From NCBI GenBank assembly GCA_016871495.1, contig VHDF01000023.1, forward strand, positions 1-62,298: a stretch of 62,298 nt of DNA. Reading direction: 5' to 3'. Shown piece by piece: positions 47,075 to 54,858 of this stretch. Each line of letters begins with the position of its first letter. The stretch's first letter is position 1. The position numbers and the translations under genes are program-made. The stretch comes from Verrucomicrobiota bacterium. GTDB lineage: Bacteria > Verrucomicrobiota > Verrucomicrobiia > Limisphaerales > VHDF01. The notes beneath the pieces are model-generated. The model was not told the origin of the DNA and ran no database searches. It saw nothing but the letters and a program-made list of their open reading frames with translations.

Positions 47075-49372
47075 ATGAATAAAAGTAACTGGACGGGGTG
47101 GCGTCACTTGGCCTATTTCCTGGTCGTTTTCGCCCTGGGATTGGATATCCATCGAGCGGCTGCTCAGCCCATTATTCTGGTCGAGCCACGAGACGTGAAG
47201 GTCACCGTGCGCGGAGGCGAGCCGCCTCCCGCCACCGGTTGGACGATCCTGGTGTACGGGCATGGGGATCATAATCTTTCCCAGTCTTTGATCGAAGACA
47301 TCCAGGAGATGGAAGAGGCGGGGAGTGGTCCGGGATTCGAAATCATTGTGCAAGCGGACTTCGACGCCGTGGCGCCGAATCGAGGATTGCCGCCCAATCT
47401 GGCTGGCGGCGTGACCCGGTTTCGTGTGACCGCCGACACCGATCCGGGGCTGATTACGTCGCAAGTCTTGGAGCGGATGCCGGAATCGAAGAACATGGAC
47501 GACCCGCAGGTTTTGGCTGAATTTCTGGCCTGGGGATTCGCGAAATATCCCGCGCAACGCTACGGCTTGGTGATGTGGAATCACGGCGGGCAGTGGATCG
47601 GCTTCGGTGGTGATTCACAGGACAGCACCCTGCAACAAAAGAGCATCCTTCGAACGGGGCAGATTCGAGATGCGGTGTCTCAAGCGATGGCCGCCGCGGG
47701 CGTCAAGAAGCTCGATTTCGTGGCCTTCGACACCTGCCTGATGGGCGGCATCGAAGTGCTTCCAGACATGGTTCCTTTGACGGACGTTTACATCGCCTGT
47801 CCAGAAATTGACTATGGCGACGGCTGGAACTACGGGCCGACGCTGAAGTATTTGAAGCAAAATCCGGCCGTTTCGGCGCTCGATTTCGCCCGGCGCGAGG
47901 TCGAATTGTGGCGGGAACAACACATGCAGCCGGGAAAAGCTTCGGATCTTGCCTTGGCGGCGCATGCCGTCTACGACCTGACTCAATACCCGAACCTGGC
48001 TCAGAAATTTCAAAGTTTTGGTTCCGCTTTGAGGTCCTCAGCGACCCTTGACAACACCTGGCTTCCCCGGCTGCGGTTGCAAGCGACCGAGTACAGCGTG
48101 GCGGATGTGAGAGAGATTGGCCGGCCGACGGATTTCGTGGATTTGGGAGAACTGGCGCGGTTGATCGAAACGGCGCCGACCGCTCCGGCGGCCTTGAAGG
48201 TGGCGGCGCGCGAACTGGCCGAAGCCGTGGACCGGACGGTGGTGGCGAAGATCATGGGCACTTCGAAGGAACGTGCCAGCGCCTTGTCCGTTTACTATCC
48301 GGTCGCAGGATCGAGTGTAGGGAGCCCTTACTTCGACATTTCGAGCTCGAAGTCGGATGGTGCCAGCTGGCCTGGTTTGCTGGATGACATCGCCAAGAAC
48401 AAGCAACGGGACGCCACGGCACCCTCGGTTTCGTTGCTGGATTCGAATTCCGGTCAGCCTGTGCCGGACGTGATGGAGACCACGTTGACCGCATCAGCCA
48501 ATTCCCCGGCTCACATTCGTTTTGCCATTACGCAAGGAACCGACGCCACCGAATTTACAGCTGCCCTGGTGGCGAGAGGGACTGGAGCGAATCAGGATGT
48601 GTTCATTCATTTTGGGGAAGTCGCGAGCCAGAGCATTGCCGGGGCGGGCACGTACGAGTTCTGGTGGGATACCCGGATTCCGCAATTGTCGGATGCGTCG
48701 GGGCGCAGAGCTCCGCTCGGAGCCTTTTTCGCCGATACGGGTGCGACCCTCCTGGTGAGCTTTGCGCTGTATTCGCCCAATGGAGATCCGAACGCGTCTC
48801 AATTCGTTGTGTTGCTCACGGAACGCGCAGCGGCGGGAAGTCTTCAGATCGTGGATGTTCTGGATGGGGAATCCGGTTCCTTGGCCCCGATCGGGATCGA
48901 GGTGGCCCCGGGCGGAACCTTGCAACCGGTTTACTACGTCGAGAAACGGGCGGGGGCTGACCCAAGCCAATGGCTGGCGGATTATCTCCCCTCGGGGGAG
49001 TCCATCACGATTCCTGCTTCGGGGTTGGCCGGGTTGAAGGCGCAGATGGATCCGGTCGATCCGGGCGAATTCGATATCGAAGTGCAAGTGGAAGACGCCT
49101 ATCAGAATGAGAGCCGGGTGCTTACCTTCAATGTGCGGGTGGAAGGCGCGGGTGGAACCCCGGCCTTGACCCTCACCTCCGCGGACGGCCAGGTGACTTT
49201 GCATTGGTCTGAATCGGCCGGTGAAACTTGGGCATTGGAATCCACCAACGCTCTGGGCAGTGGAGCCTGGGAAAATGTGAATCTGAATGCCGCGATCCGG
49301 GAAGGGACCCAAGTGCGTTTCACCCAGCCAAGGGGTGTGGGCGCGCGCTTCTTCCGGTTGAGAAAGCAATGA
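47075..49372 (+). CDS. Clostripain-family (C11) cysteine peptidase, secreted
   Basis: A 765-residue exported peptidase. After a signal peptide (YFLVVFALGLDIHRAAA) comes the C11 domain: WTILVYGHGDHNLS, catalytic His170 in LVMWNHGGQW and catalytic Cys221 in FDTCLMGG. C11 enzymes cut after Arg or Lys and often self-activate. The second half has Ig-like beta domains, and the protein ends with ARFFRLRKQ, a tail shared with other secreted proteins here. ATG 47075 fits the signal peptide; the frame upstream to 46832 overlaps the BNR gene and is not credible. A hairpin follows the stop at once. Confidence 0.9.
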   Translation: MNKSNWTGWRHLAYFLVVFALGLDIHRAAAQPIILVEPRDVKVTVRGGEPPPATGWTILVYGHGDHNLSQSLIEDIQEMEEAGSGPGFEIIVQADFDAVAPNRGLPPNLAGGVTRFRVTADTDPGLITSQVLERMPESKNMDDPQVLAEFLAWGFAKYPAQRYGLVMWNHGGQWIGFGGDSQDSTLQQKSILRTGQIRDAVSQAMAAAGVKKLDFVAFDTCLMGGIEVLPDMVPLTDVYIACPEIDYGDGWNYGPTLKYLKQNPAVSALDFARREVELWREQHMQPGKASDLALAAHAVYDLTQYPNLAQKFQSFGSALRSSATLDNTWLPRLRLQATEYSVADVREIGRPTDFVDLGELARLIETAPTAPAALKVAARELAEAVDRTVVAKIMGTSKERASALSVYYPVAGSSVGSPYFDISSSKSDGASWPGLLDDIAKNKQRDATAPSVSLLDSNSGQPVPDVMETTLTASANSPAHIRFAITQGTDATEFTAALVARGTGANQDVFIHFGEVASQSIAGAGTYEFWWDTRIPQLSDASGRRAPLGAFFADTGATLLVSFALYSPNGDPNASQFVVLLTERAAAGSLQIVDVLDGESGSLAPIGIEVAPGGTLQPVYYVEKRAGADPSQWLADYLPSGESITIPASGLAGLKAQMDPVDPGEFDIEVQVEDAYQNESRVLTFNVRVEGAGGTPALTLTSADGQVTLHWSESAGETWALESTNALGSGAWENVNLNAAIREGTQVRFTQPRGVGARFFRLRKQ

Positions 49373-49373
49373 A

Positions 49374-49410
49374 CCTCCCGACTGACTTAAGCATCAAGTT
49401 AGTCGGGAGG
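49374..49410 (+). terminator. Strong hairpin directly after the clostripain-family gene
   Basis: CCTCCCGACTGACTT pairs with AAGTTAGTCGGGAGG across a 7-base loop (one G-T pair). There is no T run, so it may be an RNA-stabilising or mobile palindrome rather than an intrinsic terminator. The left half recurs at 50009-50026, which favours a dispersed repeat. Confidence 0.6.
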
Positions 49411-49670
49411 GTCAAGCACCTAGCCTCAGACATCCTGACCCCAAGCAGGAGATGCGGGACGGATGAAGAAGGGATGTGAGACCAGAGTGACGTGAAGCGG
49501 CTCGGTCGCAAGCCGGAGGCTTGCCAGCCTTTGGCCGGTGGTGGAGGAGCCCAGCGACGATACCACCGGTCCACCGGGTCGCCCGAGCATGTTCATCCTG
49601 GAGGGATGGCAGCGCCGCTGGTGTCAATACCCGGAAAATACTCAAGGACAGACATATTGAGCACCTCAAG
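49411..49670. other. Repeat-rich non-coding sequence after the peptidase gene
   Basis: No gene is seen. It includes AAGCCGGAGGCTTGCCAGC-like short palindromes and, at 49645-49659, AGGACAGACATATTG. The latter is a near match to the AGGGACAGACATATTG motif beside the RAYT gene at the end of the window. Confidence 0.6.
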
Positions 49671-49897
49671 AATCCCAACGGGATTCCGTCCCGAAGCCCA
49701 AGGTTGCGAGGAACGAGCTACCTGGGGTCACAGTTCGCAAATGGAAAACAACCCCAACGGGGTTGTGACGAAATCGTATTTCCATTTTCAGGGGCAAAGC
49801 CACAACCGCGTTGCGGTTGAATTCATTTCCCATCGGCGACCCAAGGTAGCTCGTTCCTCGCAACCTTGGGCTGGAGGACACAATCCCTTTGGGATTG
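49671..49897. repeat. 227-bp nested palindrome (large inverted-repeat element)
   Basis: Two 34-bp arms with one mismatch (49696-49729, containing AAGGTTGCGAGGAACGAGCT, and 49838-49871) face each other. Four short palindromes sit at 49671-49685 (AATCCCAACGGGATT), 49749-49765 (CAACCCCAACGGGGTTG), 49803-49819 (CAACCGCGTTGCGGTTG) and 49881-49897 (CAATCCCTTTGGGATTG). Arms and palindromes are all symmetric about position 49784. A transcript would fold into one long branched hairpin. It encodes no protein. Confidence 0.88.
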
Positions 49898-50177
49898 AAG
49901 GCCGGATTCCGTCGCCGTAGGCATCGCCGATTCCGTGGCGGATTCGCCCTGGAAACAATTATGACGGGAGAGCCATTTAGATGAAGAAGGCGGTGGCCAA
50001 AGGATTGAACCTCCCGACTGACTTGATGCTCAAGCTACTCACCATTGCGCACCCCGGCCCGGCGGAGTTTTTGGCTTACAATGGCAATTGCCGTTTTAAG
50101 CGTAAAACACCGTTCCGCCTCGTGGCGGAAATTCCGGGCTCGGGAACAGGCCGGAAGTTTTCGAGCTGGCGCCGCCT
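49898..50177. other. Non-coding stretch with a half copy of the CCTCCCGACT hairpin
   Basis: GAACCTCCCGACTGACTT at 50007-50024 repeats the left arm of the hairpin at 49374. Both copies carry a following TCAAG. No gene is supported here. Confidence 0.55.
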
Positions 50178-50843
50178 TCAACGTTCAACCGCCGCCGGTT
50201 GACGAGGGCGGGCTTTGATCGTGATGCGTCCGTCTTTCACCTCGATGCTTTGAAACTTTCGGATTTGCTCGACGTTGCGGGGATCTTTGTAGGCGTCTTT
50301 GGCCAGATTCTCCTTCTTCAGTTTCTCCATGAATTCGGCGGGAATGTTCATCCCTTTGACTTCCGCGGCCGTGAGCGTGGCGGAAAGGACACCATCTACG
50401 AGTGAGAGATTGATGCCGGCCGAACCATTGAAGTAACGGCCTTTGAGTCCGAGTTCATCGAGGGGCATGCTGAGCCGGGCTTTGATCTCGCTGCCGTCCA
50501 GATTGACGAAGACGCGGTCTTTGAGGAAGGCGAGTCCGTTTTCACGAGCGATGAGCGAGTTGATTTCCAGCGGGGTGAGCACGAGATCTTCACCGCCTGA
50601 GCCAGACTCCAGCGCCTGGTTGAATTGGGCCAGGCGCTGTTGGAGCGAGGTCCAATCCGTCTCGCTGATGGTGGCTTTGGGGATGCTGGCCGGGTGATCG
50701 TCGGTGAAACGGTTGACGAGGGATTTGACGGCATAACGGACTCCGAAGTAAGCACCGAGGCTTCCGAGCACGGCCAGGATGAGGAGCGTGAGGCAACCGT
50801 AGAAGACACATCCGCGGCCGGATTTCTGAGGGGCTTGGCTCAT
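50178..50843 (-). CDS. Single-span membrane protein of unknown function
   Basis: A 221-residue protein with a short cytoplasmic start, one membrane helix (VFYGCLTLLILAVLGSLGAYFGV) and a soluble outside domain. The domain has LTPLEINSLIARENG, LDGSEIKARLSMPLDELGLKGRYFNGS (quoted in parts) and a C-terminal DGRITIKARP. I do not recognise a named family. The alternating strand pattern resembles lipid- or polymer-binding domains, but that is speculation. It stands alone on the minus strand between the palindromic region and the promoter/RNA unit, with no visible operon partner. Confidence 0.7.
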   Translation of the reverse strand: MSQAPQKSGRGCVFYGCLTLLILAVLGSLGAYFGVRYAVKSLVNRFTDDHPASIPKATISETDWTSLQQRLAQFNQALESGSGGEDLVLTPLEINSLIARENGLAFLKDRVFVNLDGSEIKARLSMPLDELGLKGRYFNGSAGINLSLVDGVLSATLTAAEVKGMNIPAEFMEKLKKENLAKDAYKDPRNVEQIRKFQSIEVKDGRITIKARPRQPAAVER

Positions 50844-51143
50844 GATGATGAGGCGATGCTTCCCCAGATCCGCGCAGAAAGTGAAGTGGAAACTGGGAGG
50901 GTTCGATTGGAAGGAGGGACGTTGGCGGCGTTATTCGCTTGCGGGGGCAACGCGGGCACTTGGACGGCCATCCCGCAGGAATAGTCGGCGTCGATTTCGG
51001 TGTTCAGAACCAATTCGCCTGCGTTCGTGGAGTGTTCGCCCCGGGCGGGGATTCGTTCATGGTTGACGAGTTCGATCGGAGGTGAGGGAGACCAACCCTC
51101 CACTGAGGATTCCACGGAGATTTTTCAAACATGCAAATTTCGC

Positions 51144-51171
51144 TTGATTCGATATGAGAGTGGCCTATAAC
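51144..51171 (+). promoter_or_regulatory. Sigma-70-type promoter
   Basis: TTGATT (51144-51149) and TATAAC (51166-51171) with a 16-base spacer. It predicts transcription from about 51178 towards the terminator at 51358-51408. Confidence 0.6.
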
Positions 51172-51177
51172 CGATGC

Positions 51178-51408
51178 CGTCCCGCAAATCTAGTTTCGAT
51201 GGCCCGAGGTGTGTCTTTGCACGCCGAGGGTACTGGAGCAAGGATTGGCGCGCATTTTGGGAAACTTGGCATAGAACCTGTTCCTGAAAATGCGGCTGGC
51301 CGAATGGCTGGCGATGTTGGTCTGCCGGTGGGTGCCGGTGTGGACCTCCTTTAGAGCAAGGCCCTGGTCGCTTAAACCGTGTGTGCGACCGGGGCCTTCT
51401 CATTTTTT
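51178..51408 (+). ncRNA. Candidate small RNA or short mRNA between promoter and terminator
   Basis: A unit of about 230 bases bounded by a fair promoter and a strong intrinsic terminator. It may be a small RNA, a leader that attenuates the large secreted-protein gene downstream (start 51508), or the mRNA of a 51-residue frame at 51199-51354 (MARGVSLHAEGTGAR start), which lacks a Shine-Dalgarno. I cannot match it to tmRNA, SRP RNA, RNase P or a known riboswitch by eye. Confidence 0.45.
51358..51408 (+). terminator. Rho-independent terminator
   Basis: AAGGCCCTGGTCGC pairs with GCGACCGGGGCCTT (one G-T pair), followed by CTCATTTTTT. It is upstream of the 1093-aa protein gene and so either ends a separate small transcript or acts as an attenuator. 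Confidence 0.88.
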
Positions 51409-51507
51409 GAAGCTTGCCAAACGATCGATTCAAGGTTGTAGTCCAAGCACTCACCAGTTCTTCGGAGTTCCAGCTTTGTTGTGGAGACATGACTTGGGTC
51501 TCAGGGG

Positions 51508-54500
51508 ATGAGTGTGTTCACAAACCATCAATCAACTATGAAGTGTTATCTGCAATCGCTGATGGCGGCTCGGGGTCTGGCGGCGCGCCGCCGAGTGCTG
51601 GGTGCTGCCGGAATCCTGGGCGTATGCCTGGCTCAAACCGCGACGGCGCAATTGATCTATCAGGAAGGTTTCAACGACGACGGGGAGAAAGCGACCCCCC
51701 CACGTTACACCATGACGGGCAGGGCCGTGTATGACGTGGACCGCATTCAATCCGAACTGAATAATTTCGATCAGAAGGGGCCCCTTTTTTGGGATCACAA
51801 TTTCAACACCACCTTCGTGGGTAATCCCGATATTCCCGCGCGGCGCATGATTCTGTCGTGGCGCGGCAACGATGCCAGCGCGGTCACGGAAGAATTTTTG
51901 AAGGTGCTGGATTCGAGCGTGAACTGGCTGCTCAAGGGAAAGAAAGGCGCGCGGGTGTTGATTTTTCCGGCGGCGTCCAACGCTCAAGGATTGGCGGATC
52001 GTTTGACCGCGCTGGGTCACACGGTGGTCGATGACGACCTCGCCTCGACTCCGGACGAGCGTGATGTGGTGGGTGATTTGTTCATCCATGCGCAGGCCGC
52101 CGGCAATCCCAGCCGGTTTGTGCTGAGTCCCAAGCCGGTCATTGTGATCAACGCCCCTGACTTCGATGACATGCTCGTGGGGAGCATTGGATCGAGTGTC
52201 GCTTTCACTCCCGGCAAAGTGACCATTGGCGCGGCGGGGCATCCGGCGGCGGGTGGCAAGACCGGGTCCTTCGATGGTTTCACGGGCGAGCATACCTTTG
52301 AGCTCACCGGCTCATTTCTGCCTCCCGGTGTGACCAAGTTGGCCACCGTTTCCCGCACCGTTCCTCCCGCCATCAATCGTCTCTCGGACGTCGATAGTGT
52401 CATTGCGGGGACGAAGCAAAACGAGAAGACCGCGGGCAGTGTCGCGCAGATCGATTTCAGTGATGGCAGCGCCGGCAATTGGACTTGGGATAATCCGGTT
52501 CCGGGCGGATACGCCGGCAACTGGGGTTTGCAAATCACGGGCAAGATTAATGTGACTCGCGCGGGAACTTACCGCTTCGCCGTGGGGTCCGATGACGGTG
52601 CTCGATTCTATGTCGACAAGGACAAGAACGGTATCACGATTGCGGATCAGGTGTTGGAAGACACCGGGCCGCATGGCCATCAAATTGTTTACGCGGATGT
52701 GAACTTCAGCGCCACCGGTGTTTATGACATCGAATTGCGCTCCTATAACTCCAGTGGCGGCGGGGACGTGGAACTTTCGGTGGCCAACGTCGTGACCCCG
52801 GTTCCAGACGATGCGTTGGATTCTGGTTTCTGGGAAGTGTTGGGCGATCCTGCGGGCACCTCGCCGGTGAAACTCCAAGGTTCGGCTTCCGTAAATGCCT
52901 TCAAGGCGGCCGGTCCGAATGTGGAAGTGCAGGAACCACTTATCACGCTGCTGAACGGACCTGATGACACGCCGCGCGGGGAGTTCTACGACGGTGGCGC
53001 GTTCACCGGTTTCGAAGGCCGCGGCTTCATTGGCGCATCGGGCTTGAACAAGTGGCCTTATCCCGATGGCCAGGCCTATCGCTCGCTTCAACTCAAGCCC
53101 GTGAATGTGGCGGGCAAGTCGAATGTGAAAGTAACCGTCGCATTGGCGGCCACGCAAGTGGACTTCGAGACGAGCGATTTCATCCAGGTGTACGCCTATC
53201 CCAACGGGGCCAACAGCACGGCGGTGCAACTCGGAAATTTCCGGGGAGTTGCCAACGCGGTCCAGCCTTGGCTGGCCGATGAAAAGGAGAAATTCTCGCG
53301 AAAACTGACGAAACAGTTTGCGGATTTCACCTTTGACGTTCCGGCCGGGGCCACCGATCTGATTGTCGAAGTGCGGGCGGCCACCACGTGGTGGACCGAA
53401 ATCGCGGCCGTGGACAACATCCGCATCCACAGCGGACCGTTGATTCCCGCCAGTTCCACGGAGTATGGCATCGGGTTGAACTTTGGCGCTGAAGAAGCCA
53501 ACGGAAACAACAAAGGCACCCTCGCGGCGGCTGACGTCGCGGGCGTCGCCAGCGTGGCTCAAGCCAACTGGAATAACCTGAAGACCGCCACCGGCAGCGC
53601 CACCACCGGCATTGTCGCGGATGTCAAGGGAACTGCCCAACCCACCTCCGTCACCGTCACCTGGAGGTCCGGAAACACTTGGGCCTCCACCGGACGTGGT
53701 GAGGAAAACAACAAGTTCACCGAGAACAACCTCAAGCTGACCACCGGTTACCTTGACACCGGCAATGCCACCACCACCACCGTCAGCATCGCCAGCATCC
53801 CGGCTAAGCTCACCGAAGGCGGCTACGATGTCTATGTCTACGCCCTGGGCGGCGTCGGCGGTCGCGGCGGCGCTTACCGCGTCATGGACACTGAAAGCGG
53901 CAAAGCCCTGACCGGGTGGATCCGCGCTCAATCCCCCACCAACAGCTCCGACTTCGTCGAAGCCACGTTGATCGGCGGGACAGATCCCAATGGCGCCGCC
54001 CGCCACGCTGCGGGCAACTACATCGTGTTCAAAGGGCTCACCTCGGCCAACATCACCGTGCTCGGACGCACCGCTGGCTTCGGCTTCAGCGGGACACCGC
54101 GCGCCCCCATCAACGCGATCCAACTCGTGTCGCCTGGCGGTCTGCAAGAAGTCACCCTGCCCGGAGACAAGATCGAAAGCAGCCACGCCGCGAACAAATC
54201 ACCTGGCGGCGAGCAAGTGGTCAACGCCATCGACAATGACTTCGGCACGAAGTACCTGAACTTCGGCGGTGACAACAGCACGGGGGCTCCGTTCGATCCG
54301 CCCGTGGGCCTGACGGTGACTCCGAGCGCCGGCCCCAGCATCGTCACGGCGCTGCGCCTGGTCTCGGCCAACGACGCGCCCGAGCGCGATCCGGCGGCCT
54401 ACAAACTGGAAGGTTCGAATGACGGCACCACGTTCAGCCTCATTTCGGAAGGCGACGTTCCGGCTTTTGCCGGACGTTTCACTCCGGTGACGATTAGCTT

Positions 54501-54789
54501 CCCGAACACGGTGAAATACGCAGCCTATCGGCTCACCATTCCAAAGGTGAAGAACAACACCGCCGCCAACAGCATGCAGATCGCGGAAGTGGATCTGCTG
54601 GGCAAGGTGTTCCCGCTGCCGAAACTCGGCGTCAGCGCCGCAGCGGGCAAGGTCACGGTCACGTTCAGCGGGGGCAACCTCGAGCAAGCGGTCAACGTCG
54701 AAGGCCCGTACACTCCGGTGCAAAACGCGAAAAGTCCGTACGAAACCACCGCAGACGGACCTGCCAAGTTCTTCCGCTCCAAACAGTGA
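51508..54789 (+). CDS. Large secreted protein with PA14-like and discoidin-like regions
   Basis: A 1093-residue exported protein; ATG 51538 is an equally good start and gives a twin-basic leader before the hydrophobic GILGVCLAQTATAQ. Residues about 330-430 resemble a PA14 domain (WGLQITGKINVTRAGTYRF, GSDDGARFYVDKD). Several beta-sandwich segments follow. The region after about residue 890 resembles a discoidin/F5-8 type module (NAIDNDFGTKYLNFGG, ALRLVSANDAPERDP, YKLEGSNDGTTF). It ends AKFFRSKQ, related to the FFRLR tails of its neighbours. I infer extracellular carbohydrate or matrix binding; no catalytic residues are recognised. Confidence 0.75.
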   Translation: MSVFTNHQSTMKCYLQSLMAARGLAARRRVLGAAGILGVCLAQTATAQLIYQEGFNDDGEKATPPRYTMTGRAVYDVDRIQSELNNFDQKGPLFWDHNFNTTFVGNPDIPARRMILSWRGNDASAVTEEFLKVLDSSVNWLLKGKKGARVLIFPAASNAQGLADRLTALGHTVVDDDLASTPDERDVVGDLFIHAQAAGNPSRFVLSPKPVIVINAPDFDDMLVGSIGSSVAFTPGKVTIGAAGHPAAGGKTGSFDGFTGEHTFELTGSFLPPGVTKLATVSRTVPPAINRLSDVDSVIAGTKQNEKTAGSVAQIDFSDGSAGNWTWDNPVPGGYAGNWGLQITGKINVTRAGTYRFAVGSDDGARFYVDKDKNGITIADQVLEDTGPHGHQIVYADVNFSATGVYDIELRSYNSSGGGDVELSVANVVTPVPDDALDSGFWEVLGDPAGTSPVKLQGSASVNAFKAAGPNVEVQEPLITLLNGPDDTPRGEFYDGGAFTGFEGRGFIGASGLNKWPYPDGQAYRSLQLKPVNVAGKSNVKVTVALAATQVDFETSDFIQVYAYPNGANSTAVQLGNFRGVANAVQPWLADEKEKFSRKLTKQFADFTFDVPAGATDLIVEVRAATTWWTEIAAVDNIRIHSGPLIPASSTEYGIGLNFGAEEANGNNKGTLAAADVAGVASVAQANWNNLKTATGSATTGIVADVKGTAQPTSVTVTWRSGNTWASTGRGEENNKFTENNLKLTTGYLDTGNATTTTVSIASIPAKLTEGGYDVYVYALGGVGGRGGAYRVMDTESGKALTGWIRAQSPTNSSDFVEATLIGGTDPNGAARHAAGNYIVFKGLTSANITVLGRTAGFGFSGTPRAPINAIQLVSPGGLQEVTLPGDKIESSHAANKSPGGEQVVNAIDNDFGTKYLNFGGDNSTGAPFDPPVGLTVTPSAGPSIVTALRLVSANDAPERDPAAYKLEGSNDGTTFSLISEGDVPAFAGRFTPVTISFPNTVKYAAYRLTIPKVKNNTAANSMQIAEVDLLGKVFPLPKLGVSAAAGKVTVTFSGGNLEQAVNVEGPYTPVQNAKSPYETTADGPAKFFRSKQ

Positions 54790-54823
54790 TTTGAAGCGGA
54801 TCAGCTAGATTCCAATCATTCGA

Positions 54824-54857
54824 AGAAGCCGGGTCGCAAGGCCCGGCTTCTCTTTTT
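54824..54857. terminator. Bidirectional terminator
   Basis: AGAAGCCGGG / CCCGGCTTCT, a perfect 10-bp stem with an 8-base loop and CTTTTTA to the right. It lies between the converging 1093-aa protein gene and the TrhO-RluA fusion gene. Confidence 0.88.
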
Positions 54858-54858
54858 A

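Noticed and set aside
49671-49897. CRISPR-like repeats
   Set aside because: The short palindromes differ from each other and are mirror-placed rather than evenly spaced direct repeats.
52312-54186. 624-codon minus-strand frame
   Set aside because: Antisense shadow of the 1093-aa secreted protein; composition is atypical and no motif is present.
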